Shown here piece by piece: positions 15,748-24,611 of a stretch of 49,834 nucleotides of DNA. Origin of the DNA: a virus; IMG/VR virus record IMGVR_UViG_3300006868_002436, positions 1 to 49,834 of that record. One strand, given 5' to 3'. Positions within the stretch are counted from its first letter, which is position 1, and each line of letters begins with the position of its first letter. The notes beneath the pieces were generated by a model that saw only the letters and a program-made list of their open reading frames with translations, ran no database searches and was not told the origin of the DNA. The position numbers were made by a program, and so were the translations under genes.

Positions 15748-16415
15748 TCTGTCTCCATTCCTAAACAAGTACCTAAGTTATTTTTAATTATAGTAGAAAG
15801 TAGTTGCCCGCACTTGAATACGGGTAATCCATTCTCTAATCTAAAATCGCTTATTTGATATTGTTTATTTGCTTTATTTAAAACAGGACTTAAATTTTTA
15901 TCAAATTCGTATCGAACTTCGTCTAAATCTTTTATTAAAGGAACAATTCTTATTGTTTTAGTTTCAGTTATATTAACTTTATTTAATAATTTTCTTACAA
16001 CTAACTGGTGCCTGTATCTATTACCAAAATTAGCTGCTGAGTGTATAACACCTGTATCCATTAAATACCACTTGCCGTCTTTTACACATTTATGCATAGT
16101 TTCATTACTAATGTCAATTAAATAACAATCTATTCCGCTAAGATTTAGATGCCATCTATCATCAATATCACTATGACCAACATAGTTACTCTTACTTTCC
16201 ATTGTAATAATTCTTGCTTCACCGTGTGGTTCTCTAAGCGTACTTAATATCCAATCCCACACTGTTCCTTTGTACTTAGGAGATATTTCCCAAGGATCAT
16301 AGAAAAAATCACCAGTAGGGTTGTTTAATGTATGTTTACCTGTATTAAAATCTGTAGTGTCGAGTGCTTGATCGATAAATTTTGTATCAACACTATATTG
16401 TGTATCTTTTATCAT
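15744..16415 (-). CDS. Fe(II)/2-oxoglutarate-type oxygenase (223 aa), probably leaderless
   Basis: Ligands by residue from the ATG at 16415: HSD at 81-83, His125 in DTGVIHSAAN, Arg135 or Arg141 near RYRHQLVVR. The fold is consistent with Asp/Asn beta-hydroxylase-like enzymes. The ATG at 16421 overlaps a TATAAATA box, so the in-frame ATG at 16415, five bases after that box, is the better start. The C-terminal 80 residues are a variable domain (TIRIVPLIKDLDEVRYEFD). First gene of a two-gene minus-strand unit with another oxygenase. Confidence 0.66.
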   Translation of the reverse strand: MIKDTQYSVDTKFIDQALDTTDFNTGKHTLNNPTGDFFYDPWEISPKYKGTVWDWILSTLREPHGEARIITMESKSNYVGHSDIDDRWHLNLSGIDCYLIDISNETMHKCVKDGKWYLMDTGVIHSAANFGNRYRHQLVVRKLLNKVNITETKTIRIVPLIKDLDEVRYEFDKNLSPVLNKANKQYQISDFRLENGLPVFKCGQLLSTIIKNNLGTCLGMETE

Positions 16416-16420
16416 AAACA

Positions 16421-16449
16421 TATTTATATGTCTCTAATTTAAGTAAATA
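16421..16449. promoter_or_regulatory. Divergent late-type promoter boxes
   Basis: TATAAATA on the minus strand (16428-16421), then five bases to the ATG at 16415. On the plus strand AGTAAATA at 16442-16449 (one or two mismatches to the consensus), then four bases to the ATG at 16454. Neither start codon has room for a ribosome-binding site downstream of the expected transcription start. Confidence 0.5.
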
Positions 16450-16453
16450 AAAT

Positions 16454-17125
16454 ATGGATGTTAGCAAAAACTGGAAACGTATAGGAATAAGTTTAAGTGG
16501 CGGTGCCGATAGTGCGTTATTATCATATCTTATATTATCACAAACTAATGCAGAAATATACTTTACTACACAAATACGTTGTTGGAAAACTCGACCATGG
16601 CAAAGGTATATTGCTATCGAAGTTGTGGAATGGTTCCGACAAAGGTTTAAAAATCCTATAGAACATATAGAAAATTTTATTCCTCCAGAAATGGAAGAAC
16701 CTAATACAACATTTATTACCGACGAATACGGAGCACTTAAACCTGGAAATAGAATAATATTACGAGCTCATAACGAATGGGTGGCACATACTTATAATTT
16801 AGATGCATGGTATGCTGCTGTTAACAAAAATCCAGATATAGATATACCCGGCGCACTTCCTGAACGTAACGAAGGAGTTTTACCATTACATATGAAGCAT
16901 ATGGGGGTTGACATTTTACATCCTTTCGTGTATACTAGTAAAGACTGGATTATAAAACAATACTACGAACATAATATTAAGGACTTACTAAACTTAACTA
17001 GAAGTTGCGAAGGTGAGTTTGACGAAATAGATTATTTAACATATACACCAGGCCAGTCTGTTCCAATATGTAATGAATGTTTTTGGTGTAAAGAGAGAGA
17101 ATGGGCTATTGATCAAATCAAATAG
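16454..17125 (+). CDS. QueC/ExsB-like PP-loop ATP pyrophosphatase (223 aa)
   Basis: SGGADS at residues 15-20 is the N-type ATP-pyrophosphatase PP-loop. At the C-terminus SCEGE and CNECFWCKEREWA give a four-Cys pattern like the zinc site of QueC (7-cyano-7-deazaguanine synthase), and the 223-residue length fits. QueC adenylates a carboxylate and converts it to amide/nitrile with ammonia. The middle part differs from bacterial QueC as I know it, and no queD, queE, folE or 7-deazaguanine inserting gene is in the window, so another amide- or thio-forming adenylation is equally possible. It overlaps the radical SAM gene downstream by 17 bases. Confidence 0.72.
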   Translation: MDVSKNWKRIGISLSGGADSALLSYLILSQTNAEIYFTTQIRCWKTRPWQRYIAIEVVEWFRQRFKNPIEHIENFIPPEMEEPNTTFITDEYGALKPGNRIILRAHNEWVAHTYNLDAWYAAVNKNPDIDIPGALPERNEGVLPLHMKHMGVDILHPFVYTSKDWIIKQYYEHNIKDLLNLTRSCEGEFDEIDYLTYTPGQSVPICNECFWCKEREWAIDQIK

Positions 17126-18377
17126 TTGTACATTTTGTATGCACCCTTTTACAGGTTTAGCAACACGAGAAGACGGTGCTATAAAAGTGTGCTGCCGTAG
17201 CCAGCCGATCGGTTATATCCAAAACGAATCTTTAGAAGATGCATGGAATAATAAATCCATGCAAGAAGTTCGCCAGCAAGTGTTAAACAACGAACGACCT
17301 GATGTTTGCAAGCCGTGTTTTGATTTAGAAGATCAGGGTGTAGAGAGCTTACGACAGCGTCATATAGCGGGAGTAATACCCGAAGCACGTATAAACTTAT
17401 ATCCAGATGCGTTAGATGCACTACAAGACGATTTTACAATGCCGTTTGAACTTCCTACTATGGAAATTAAACTAAACAATCTATGTAATTTAAAATGTCG
17501 AATGTGTAACCCACTTGATTCAACTAGTTGGAAAGACTGGAATGAAGTAAAGCCTTTTTACGAAAAAGAAAACAATATCTTAATTCCAATTATCGACAAA
17601 CTTACTGACACTCCGGGCAAATATATTGGCCCGTTTGATAACTCAGACAACTGGTGGTCATCATTTGAGAAATTACTACCACACTTTAGACGTGTAGAAT
17701 TTGCAGGTGGTGAGCCGTTAATGGATCCGTACCACTATAAGATACTAGACAGACTTGCAGAGTATGGAGACAACATTGAACTAAAATATGCTACTAACGG
17801 CACTACGCTAGGCATAAAAGGCGGACGTACTATACACGACTATTGGCCTAAGTTTCGTAGCATTGCTGTAAATGTAAGCATAGACGGTATACACGACACA
17901 TATGAATATATTAGAGGTAATGGTGATTTTACAGAAGTTGAAGAAAATGTAAAAGTGTTTAAAAGCTTTCCTAATGTAAATAGAGTAGTAGGTGCGTTTA
18001 CTGTACAAGCAAATAATATTATGCAAATTGACAAAGTAATAGATTACTTTTTAAACGAAATGGGCATTGTGTTTTATTCGCATAGAGTAAACTATCCACG
18101 CCCATTAAGCGCACAAACATTGCCTAATGCATTAAAGGAGAAAGTAATTGAAAACTTACAAACCATACAAGAGACCTTCCGTGATTATCCGATTGTACGA
18201 GATCATCCTGTGCTTATACCTATTACTGAGAGGCAAGTGGCCGACAACATTAATTTTTTAAAAGCAAGAGATCTAAGTGAGTATTGGCAAGATTGTATAA
18301 ATTTTAATCGTGCTTTAGACAAGACTCGCAATCAAAGTTTTTTAGATTCTAACCCTGAGTTTGCTCCTTATGTATAA
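17109..18377 (+). CDS. Radical SAM protein with N-terminal SPASM/twitch-like cysteine domain (422 aa)
   Basis: The frame extends to 17073, but the TTG at 17109 gives MIKSNSCTFC, matching the start region of the paralogue at 20161-21543. Cys7, 10, 28, 29, 67 and 70 form an auxiliary cluster-binding domain (GLATREDGAIKVCCRS, then VCKPCF). The radical SAM core follows with CNLKCRMC (126-133) and a FAGGEPL glycine motif. This twitch-type arrangement is known from many marine phages and from enzymes that modify peptides or carry out dehydrogenation. Coupled to the QueC-like gene upstream and another radical SAM gene downstream (8-base overlap). Confidence 0.82.
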   Translation: MIKSNSCTFCMHPFTGLATREDGAIKVCCRSQPIGYIQNESLEDAWNNKSMQEVRQQVLNNERPDVCKPCFDLEDQGVESLRQRHIAGVIPEARINLYPDALDALQDDFTMPFELPTMEIKLNNLCNLKCRMCNPLDSTSWKDWNEVKPFYEKENNILIPIIDKLTDTPGKYIGPFDNSDNWWSSFEKLLPHFRRVEFAGGEPLMDPYHYKILDRLAEYGDNIELKYATNGTTLGIKGGRTIHDYWPKFRSIAVNVSIDGIHDTYEYIRGNGDFTEVEENVKVFKSFPNVNRVVGAFTVQANNIMQIDKVIDYFLNEMGIVFYSHRVNYPRPLSAQTLPNALKEKVIENLQTIQETFRDYPIVRDHPVLIPITERQVADNINFLKARDLSEYWQDCINFNRALDKTRNQSFLDSNPEFAPYV

Positions 18378-19257
18378 AGTAACTAGTAGGTGGCCGCATC
18401 AAGACTCTGTTAAAATTGAATGGAACCTCGGAAAGCGTTGTAATTTAGACTGTGCGTATTGTCCTCCTGAGATACACGACATGACATCTCCACACACTAA
18501 TATAGATACATTAAAAAATACAGTTGACATATTAGAAGAATTTGATAAACCTGTGAGAATTAGTTTTACAGGCGGAGAACCAACAGTACATCCTCACTTC
18601 GAAGAATTAGTTAAACATACAAAATCAAAACTAAGTTGGGTCAATATAACAACTAACGGATTACGAAAACCTGTATGGTATGCAGAAGCACCAGTTGATC
18701 ATTATGTTTTTAGTTTACACTTTGACAACGAAAGTTGGACAAGAGCATTAGGCAACATACTTTGGTTTAATCAGCAGAATACACAGAAGATACCCTTTCA
18801 TGTAAATGTAATGGCTCATCATGACCATATGAAAAGAGTAAAAGAAGCAACAGCACGGTTAGTAGGGTATGGTATTCCGTTTGCATTACGTAGAATTAGA
18901 TGGACAGAGAAGCATGACTGGTTTGACGATATGCGATATGATGCACAGGACTTAGAATGGCTGTTAAGTGTAAATGCAACTGCAAAACCAAATTGTGTTG
19001 TTGACGAAGAAGAACTAGCACATGCTAATGACATAATTAAAACAAAACGTAATCAATTTGAGGGATGGAAGTGTGCTGCTGGCATTGAAAGTTTAATGAT
19101 AAATTGGGACGGTGAAGTACATAGAGCAACTTGTCGAGTAGGAGGTAGTTTAGGTAACATTTACAACGGTAGTTTTACACGCCCTACCGAGTATATAGAC
19201 TGCACACGTAAATTTTGTACTTGTGCTGCTGATATTCCTTTAACAAAATTTAAATAA
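18370..19257 (+). CDS. Radical SAM protein with C-terminal cysteine domain (295 aa)
   Basis: The ATG at 18370 lies within the end of the preceding gene. Core motif CNLDCAYC at 24-31, and FTGGEPTVHPHF near 62. The C-terminal part has a GWKC...C...C...CTC pattern ending in DIPLTKF, likely binding an auxiliary iron-sulfur cluster. The proteins at 19250-20164 and 42694-43692 end similarly (GWxC ... CxC ... K), so the three form a subfamily. It ends convergently with 19250-20164 (8-base overlap). The reaction is unknown; SPASM-like C-termini usually go with peptide or protein substrates. Confidence 0.8.
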   Translation: MYKVTSRWPHQDSVKIEWNLGKRCNLDCAYCPPEIHDMTSPHTNIDTLKNTVDILEEFDKPVRISFTGGEPTVHPHFEELVKHTKSKLSWVNITTNGLRKPVWYAEAPVDHYVFSLHFDNESWTRALGNILWFNQQNTQKIPFHVNVMAHHDHMKRVKEATARLVGYGIPFALRRIRWTEKHDWFDDMRYDAQDLEWLLSVNATAKPNCVVDEEELAHANDIIKTKRNQFEGWKCAAGIESLMINWDGEVHRATCRVGGSLGNIYNGSFTRPTEYIDCTRKFCTCAADIPLTKFK

Positions 19258-20164
19258 ACTTAGTAATATGTGTATCAGGTTGACAATCACAGCAGTCTAG
19301 CGGGCAAATAATAGAGTCTAGTTTATCAAAGTTTACTCCACAACTTCCTTTTATATTAAGTCCTGCGTCGACACTTATCCGTTCAACAGGCATATTACAG
19401 TTCCAACCTTTAAAATAATTTTGTTTGTTTGCTATATAGGTATTATTATATGCAGGAAAAGATTTGTCATCATAAAATCCTAAACTTTCTACTGTCCTGT
19501 ATTCGCTTATATCCTTTTCAAAAAATACAAATCTTTTAGTAGAACGTTTTATGTATTCTAGTTGTTCATTAGTATAACTATCTATATCATGTCCAGGCGC
19601 AGCAACTACTTCTTTGGCTAAAATTTTCCATTGTTCTTTACTATGTTGCATCTTATCAATATAACTAACACAGAGATCCCAACGTTTTGCATCCATAAGC
19701 ATCATTGCCGTAACTTCAGTGCCTTTTTGTGTAAGTACGTCTGCAACATTAATAAAATGATCTATATCAACGTCTTCAGAATGACAACTTAAATGTACCT
19801 TATCTAAATATTTTGCATTATTACTCCACCACTTTAAAGTTCTACTACCATTTGTTACTAGTTGAATTTTTACATTTTCTAATAATGTAATTTGAGAACA
19901 AAATTGATCAAGTATAGGCCAAAGTGTAGGTTCACCTCCGCCTGCTATAGTAATATTAAATTTATCTTTACCTATCGAAGAATAATCTGCAAATAACTTT
20001 TTAAATTTGTTTAATACAATATCTAAATTTTTTTCAAATCTATATATGCCATCCTTACTACCCGGAAAGCAATATGAACAATTAAAGTTACAAATATCAG
20101 TTGGCCAGAATGTGATATCTAATTCGTTGTAAGGTCGTGTTGTTATAATTTTTGTTAACTTCAT
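19250..20164 (-). CDS. Radical SAM protein with C-terminal cysteine domain (304 aa)
   Basis: Core motif CNFNCSYC at 25-32 in WPTDICNFNCSYCFPG; AGGGEPTLWP near 75 is the SAM-binding glycine segment. The C-terminus has GWNCNMPVERISVDAGLNI, then CGV and a dense CPLDCCDCQPD cluster before THITKF. It resembles 18370-19257 in reverse orientation, so the pair looks like an inverted duplication. An ATGA overlap links it to the twitch radical SAM gene upstream. The auxiliary cluster site suggests a two-cluster enzyme; the substrate is not evident. Confidence 0.8.
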   Translation of the reverse strand: MKLTKIITTRPYNELDITFWPTDICNFNCSYCFPGSKDGIYRFEKNLDIVLNKFKKLFADYSSIGKDKFNITIAGGGEPTLWPILDQFCSQITLLENVKIQLVTNGSRTLKWWSNNAKYLDKVHLSCHSEDVDIDHFINVADVLTQKGTEVTAMMLMDAKRWDLCVSYIDKMQHSKEQWKILAKEVVAAPGHDIDSYTNEQLEYIKRSTKRFVFFEKDISEYRTVESLGFYDDKSFPAYNNTYIANKQNYFKGWNCNMPVERISVDAGLNIKGSCGVNFDKLDSIICPLDCCDCQPDTHITKFI

Positions 20165-21543
20165 AACAAGTGTGCCAGTTCAGGAAATACAGAAGCGGCG
20201 TTTAGATTTCTTATTTTATCTAATTTAGTTACATATTCTTTAAAACCGCTAAGCCTATAACTATTATCAACCGAATCCATATGTTCTAGTAATGCTTCCC
20301 AGCGTCTCCAACCATAAGGATTAACATTCCAATAATCGTCATCTTGAGTATAGTTATTCCAAAGCCACTCTTTAAAATCTGCAAATCTACGGTGTACATC
20401 TTCTTTATCTTCTTTTGGAAGTATTGTAATATTTAAAAATGTAGGTATATGTACCAAGTGCATATTTACTAAACCGCCGCCCATAAGAACTCCACCAACT
20501 AAACCAACATTCATTTTTTTAAAATTTTGATTAACTTTCCATTTTATAAAATCTGGTAGATGTTTAATGTTAAAAATTTGTACTGCGGTTGCCATACTAA
20601 CATGTATATTATCAGGTGTTGAATCTAATAAATGTAGTGTACGACTTACTTCGTCAAATTTAGTTGGATATCTTATATAATCATCTCGCTGTTCTATTGC
20701 ATCAACACTTACTGCAAACTTTACTTTTCTAAATTTACTCCACAGATCAATAAGTTCATTATCTACTAATAATCCATTAGAGTTATATCTTAGCAATATA
20801 CTAGATTGATAGCCTTGGCGGATAATTTCTTTAATAAACATTTTATGTTCTTTTATCATTAAAGGCTCGCCGCCTGCAAAATATACTTGTTTTAAATTAG
20901 GAATTTGTTTATATAACTCTCCCCAAAATGTGTCCTTTTCATGCCACTTATTATTAAATTCTTTTTTCTCCCAGCCCATTTGTTGTTTTACTTCAGGATT
21001 TTCTAACTGGGGATACAGCAGCTTCCAATCTTGTACCCATTTAGAACTATCGTGCGGACTGCACATTACACATTTAATGTTACAAGTATGACCAAGCCTT
21101 AAATCTAAATATTGCAATTGTTCAGGAACAGTGCCGTCTTCTTCAGTTTGTTTAATAAGATCTGGTATATCTATACCTTCGTCTTTATACCACGTTCCAG
21201 TTTCCCATATACGTTTACTAACAATTCCTTGTTCTTCTTCTTTATAACATCCCATACAACTTGCTGGTTTATTTCCGTTAAGCATATCTAATCTTACATT
21301 ACGCATATATTGATTGTTCCACGCTTCCATAGGAGTAGTCTTAGCAAAGTTTGCAGGACGACCGTCGTCTCCTTTTATTAAACCAACTTCATGGTCTTCG
21401 CCTGCTCCACTAGCATTTGCTGTACAACATAATCGCATATCACCATTTGGTCGAGTTGCTAAGTGTATCCAAGGAAGAACACAAAACGTATCACTACCAC
21501 TTACTTTTTTAATTTCAGTTTGGTAAGATTTAATTTTATCCAT
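20161..21543 (-). CDS. Radical SAM protein with N-terminal SPASM/twitch-like cysteine domain (460 aa)
   Basis: N-terminal Cys21, 39, 40, 96 and 99 (FCVLPWIHLATRPNG, LCC, CMGC) followed by the core motif CNIKCVMC at 154-161 and FAGGEPLM. The layout is the same as 17109-18377, with longer loops. Together with the neighbour on either side, both strands carry a twitch radical SAM plus a GWxC radical SAM, as if one gene pair had been duplicated and inverted. The ORF overlaps the upstream radical SAM gene by 8 bases. Confidence 0.82.
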   Translation of the reverse strand: MDKIKSYQTEIKKVSGSDTFCVLPWIHLATRPNGDMRLCCTANASGAGEDHEVGLIKGDDGRPANFAKTTPMEAWNNQYMRNVRLDMLNGNKPASCMGCYKEEEQGIVSKRIWETGTWYKDEGIDIPDLIKQTEEDGTVPEQLQYLDLRLGHTCNIKCVMCSPHDSSKWVQDWKLLYPQLENPEVKQQMGWEKKEFNNKWHEKDTFWGELYKQIPNLKQVYFAGGEPLMIKEHKMFIKEIIRQGYQSSILLRYNSNGLLVDNELIDLWSKFRKVKFAVSVDAIEQRDDYIRYPTKFDEVSRTLHLLDSTPDNIHVSMATAVQIFNIKHLPDFIKWKVNQNFKKMNVGLVGGVLMGGGLVNMHLVHIPTFLNITILPKEDKEDVHRRFADFKEWLWNNYTQDDDYWNVNPYGWRRWEALLEHMDSVDNSYRLSGFKEYVTKLDKIRNLNAASVFPELAHLL

Positions 21544-22618
21544 TTATAGTTTCCGTAGTAACAATCTGCTCATAAGGTTTTGATATTTCTTTAATTGTGC
21601 CACAACTTCTTGCACAGGTAATCATTTTTTGTTTAAACCAGTATTTGTTCCAAACTGTATGCCATAACTTTGCATTTACAATATCTTCGATAGATTTTTG
21701 TAAAGAATTAATATTATCATATCCGCCAAGATCTGTAATATATTCTTCGTGCTGTGTTCTTATATCTATTCGAGCCTGAGTTGTCTCATCTTTTGGTATA
21801 TTTGTAAACGGCACACTTGCAAGATAACAACAAGGATATACTATCCTATTAGCATCAATATATATTTCCTTCGTGTGTAAAACATAACAATTTATCTCAC
21901 TATTATTAACTATTTCTTTATAGTTTTTAATAACATCGTTACTTATAAAAGACATCTTGTTATCACTAGGAGGTTCTATATAATGTGTAGTAGTTGCATT
22001 TGAATCTAAAACAGCATATTTTGGTTCACCGATAAATCGACTACTATTCTTTACTGAAAAATGTTTAAATTTCATTTCTTTTGCTAATTTTTCTGCTTCT
22101 CCTACTTGGTGCTCGTTATGTTTAAATTTAATAAAACACCATTCAGCAGTTCCTCCTGCATTAATAAATGCCCGAGCATTTGAAATAATTTTTTCAAAAC
22201 TAGTACCGATCCTATATAATGAATGTGTATCGGCTAAACCATCCAGTGCAAAAACTACTCTACTATCTTTGGGTAATGTTTGGGCTAACAATTCCCACCA
22301 CTGTGTAGTACGTGCGCTACCATTTGTATGTATAGCGATGTTTATTTCAGGTTTATACTCTACTGCATATTTGCACATATCTATTAAATCATTATTAATA
22401 ATAGGATCGCCAAAATTTCCACAGAAATAAAAACCAGTGATTTTATCTAAAACACTGTGAGATAAAATTTTCTTAAAATCAGATACTGTCCAATCATTAT
22501 TCTTTATTAAAGGATTATCTAAACCGCCTCTAATATTTCTATTACACATAGGACAGCTTGCTTGACAGCGATTTGTAATTTCAAGATGGATTTGTGTTAG
22601 CTCGTTAAAATGGAACAT
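21536..22618 (-). CDS. Radical SAM protein (360 aa), probably leaderless
   Basis: Core motif CQASCPMC at 18-25 in LEITNRCQASCPMCNRN, then FCGNFGDP, the second SAM-binding segment, a pattern common in SPASM-type radical SAM enzymes. The C-terminal part includes NCYVLHTKEIYIDANRIVYPCCYLAS and CARSCG, consistent with an auxiliary cluster. First gene of a three-gene minus-strand radical SAM operon. The start ATG lies 7 bases after a CATAAATA late box, with no ribosome-binding site between. Confidence 0.8.
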   Translation of the reverse strand: MFHFNELTQIHLEITNRCQASCPMCNRNIRGGLDNPLIKNNDWTVSDFKKILSHSVLDKITGFYFCGNFGDPIINNDLIDMCKYAVEYKPEINIAIHTNGSARTTQWWELLAQTLPKDSRVVFALDGLADTHSLYRIGTSFEKIISNARAFINAGGTAEWCFIKFKHNEHQVGEAEKLAKEMKFKHFSVKNSSRFIGEPKYAVLDSNATTTHYIEPPSDNKMSFISNDVIKNYKEIVNNSEINCYVLHTKEIYIDANRIVYPCCYLASVPFTNIPKDETTQARIDIRTQHEEYITDLGGYDNINSLQKSIEDIVNAKLWHTVWNKYWFKQKMITCARSCGTIKEISKPYEQIVTTETING

Positions 22619-22625
22619 TATAGAA

Positions 22626-22641
22626 TATTTATGACTAAATA
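22626..22641. promoter_or_regulatory. Divergent late-type promoter boxes
   Basis: Minus strand CATAAATA (22633-22626), 7 bases before the ATG at 22618. Plus strand ACTAAATA (22634-22641, weaker match), 19 bases before the ATG at 22661, which has a GGAG ribosome-binding site. The boxes abut. Confidence 0.5.
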
Positions 22642-22660
22642 ACTGTATAGGAGAACCAAG

Positions 22661-23320
22661 ATGGACATAAGAAAAAATTTAAGCAAAGCTATAATTCGCA
22701 GCCAACACTGTCAGCGTAATTGGGATTTAGATAAAGTAATACCTCAAGAAGATTTAGACATACTTAAAACAAGCTTAACACAAGCTCCTAGTTTACAAAA
22801 TGTGGCATTCTATAAGGTTCACTTTATACAAGATAGAGAGACTATCGAAAAAGTACACGCAGCAACACACGGTGCACCGTACGCTATTGCAGAAGATGGT
22901 ACTAAAATAGTTGATCCGCATCCACGAGACGAAGACAAATATCACGAAATGGGAGATGCTACACAAAGTCAAACATTAGCAAATCTTGTTGTAGTTTTTG
23001 AAGACTATTATAAAGTAGAATCACACTTTAAAGAAAAAAGAATTGCTGACGAACCGAAAGATTTTGATAAAAATGTAGCTTTAGGTATAGTTTCTGGTTA
23101 TTTAAATTTAACTGCTCAGATGTTAGGTTATGCAACTGGTTGTTGTTTAAGTATGGATCATGTAAAAGTTAAAGAAGCACTAAATTTAGAGAATGATCCT
23201 TTATTGATAATGGGTGTAGGGTTTAAACAAGAAGGTGTAAGCCGCAGAAAACATCAAGTTGACGATGAAATTTTATATCCTACAAATAAAAGACAAGAAG
23301 TTCCAGTCGTAGAATATTAA
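22661..23320 (+). CDS. Nitroreductase family flavoprotein (219 aa)
   Basis: The opening (NLSKAIIRSQHCQRNWD, then LDILKTSLTQAPSLQN) follows the nitroreductase pattern with an early Arg/Ser stretch for FMN phosphate binding and an APS segment. Later GIVSGYLNLTAQMLGYATGCCLSMD matches the conserved dimer/flavin helix (xGxAxxxLxLxAxxLGLGTxW). Length is typical (about 220). It would use NAD(P)H and FMN to reduce a quinone, nitro or enone group, or act as an oxidase/dehydrogenase in a tailoring pathway. Followed directly by an oxygenase gene (TAATG). Confidence 0.8.
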   Translation: MDIRKNLSKAIIRSQHCQRNWDLDKVIPQEDLDILKTSLTQAPSLQNVAFYKVHFIQDRETIEKVHAATHGAPYAIAEDGTKIVDPHPRDEDKYHEMGDATQSQTLANLVVVFEDYYKVESHFKEKRIADEPKDFDKNVALGIVSGYLNLTAQMLGYATGCCLSMDHVKVKEALNLENDPLLIMGVGFKQEGVSRRKHQVDDEILYPTNKRQEVPVVEY

Positions 23321-23880
23321 TGCCCTTACACTATGATATAGATTTAAAAAATTTTATAGATATACAGGAACGTTTTAGCAAGTATATTAATAAAGATCTA
23401 ATCGGGCAATCAATAACAGTATTTGATAAAACAGACAATGATATCATCTGGTTACGAGAAAAAATTATAGATGATATCATCGATATATTCTCAGAAGATC
23501 CAAAAATTAAAATATGTGTGCTAGGTGGGTTAAGCGGAAATGAAAGTTTACGAGTTCATATAGATGGACATAATCCTCCTACACCGGATCAACATTGGGC
23601 ATTAAATATTCCTATATTTAATTGCCAAGATACAACAATGTATTGGTATGATAGTAATTATGACATTGGATACGCAACTCCTACAAATAAACCAAATTTA
23701 CCAGCAGATGATTCGCAACATTTAAGACCAATATGGATAGGTAATCCTAAAGTTATAGACGAGTGTTCTATAGATAAACCAAAAGTTGTAAAAGTAACTA
23801 CACCACATAGTGTTACAAATTTTTCAAAACACCCTAGATACTTATTAAGTGTTCGATTTAACATAGAAACTAATTTATAA
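23320..23880 (+). CDS. Fe(II)/2-oxoglutarate-type oxygenase (186 aa)
   Basis: Ligands: HID at 80-82 and His163 in TTPHSVTNFSKHPRYLLSVRF, with Arg173 or Arg179 for the 2OG carboxylate. The strand WALNIPIFNCQDTTMYWY fits a barrel. The pattern with ALNIPI...H(S/T)V and RYLLSVRF resembles Asp/Asn hydroxylase-type enzymes in marine phages. It overlaps the nitroreductase by one base and precedes the array of five related oxygenases by 29 bases, but it is not a close relative of them. Confidence 0.66.
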   Translation: MPLHYDIDLKNFIDIQERFSKYINKDLIGQSITVFDKTDNDIIWLREKIIDDIIDIFSEDPKIKICVLGGLSGNESLRVHIDGHNPPTPDQHWALNIPIFNCQDTTMYWYDSNYDIGYATPTNKPNLPADDSQHLRPIWIGNPKVIDECSIDKPKVVKVTTPHSVTNFSKHPRYLLSVRFNIETNL

Positions 23881-23909
23881 AACATAAGTATTTCCGTAGA
23901 GGAAATTAA

Positions 23910-24611
23910 ATGATACAATATATTGGTAATTATGCAGATTGGATACCGGATACCTGGTGTAAAGAAGTGTTGTCAAATCCTGGGTTTGAAATGCCAAAAC
24001 ATAGTTTGCGAAATGAAGCAAGATTTAATCCGATACTACGTGAATTTATACAAGACATAAGTTACATACATACAAAGGAAGATTATCTAAATATACAAGA
24101 ACATCTAAACACATTAGATCCTAATGATAAAGCAGTTAAACATGCAAAGATACATATAGATTATCTCGATCCGGATCGAGAAATGGGCGAAGAATATGAC
24201 ATGTATACAAACTCAGGATATGATGTATATGCGAATCATTTTAGTCTACTAGAAAAATTTGATTTATCATTTGACCTTTTAGACAATCCTCCGCCATTTT
24301 TAGACTATAAAGGTAAACACATTACTTGGTGGTTTAGTACAATGAAACCAGGAGACTTAATGCCTGTACATACTGATAGAGCAAAACCTGATATACCTAT
24401 AAATAAATATTGGATGCCTTGGACTGATTACGAACCAGGACACATATTTATTATAGGTGATAAAGAAGTTTCTAATTATAAAAAAGGTGATGTGTATAAG
24501 TTTGACTACGCAGGTGACTGGCACGGTGCTTGCAATTTAGGTACAACAAACAGATGTATTTTACAAATAGTAGACTATAAACCTTCAAGGAACATTGATG
24601 GAGTTTGTTAA
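23910..24611 (+). CDS. Tandem-array oxygenase 1 (233 aa), HxD/H/R cupin
   Basis: First of five paralogues. Ligands HTD 154-156, His205 and Arg215. The family block reads: TWWFSTMKPGD, VHTD, YWMPWTDYEPGHIF, KKGDVYKFD, WHGACNLG, NRCILQI. Here the N-terminal part is the longest of the five (about 140 residues, acidic, residues 60-110). The N-terminus IQYIGNYADWIPDTW is shared by the others. The enzymes should bind Fe(II) and 2-oxoglutarate; no substrate can be read. GAGG ribosome-binding site. Overlap with the next gene: 14 bases. Confidence 0.7.
   Translation: MIQYIGNYADWIPDTWCKEVLSNPGFEMPKHSLRNEARFNPILREFIQDISYIHTKEDYLNIQEHLNTLDPNDKAVKHAKIHIDYLDPDREMGEEYDMYTNSGYDVYANHFSLLEKFDLSFDLLDNPPPFLDYKGKHITWWFSTMKPGDLMPVHTDRAKPDIPINKYWMPWTDYEPGHIFIIGDKEVSNYKKGDVYKFDYAGDWHGACNLGTTNRCILQIVDYKPSRNIDGVC

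Noticed and set aside
16454-17125. Confident 7-deazaguanine DNA modification pathway
   Set aside because: Only a QueC-like gene is visible; queD, queE, folE and an inserting enzyme are missing from the window.
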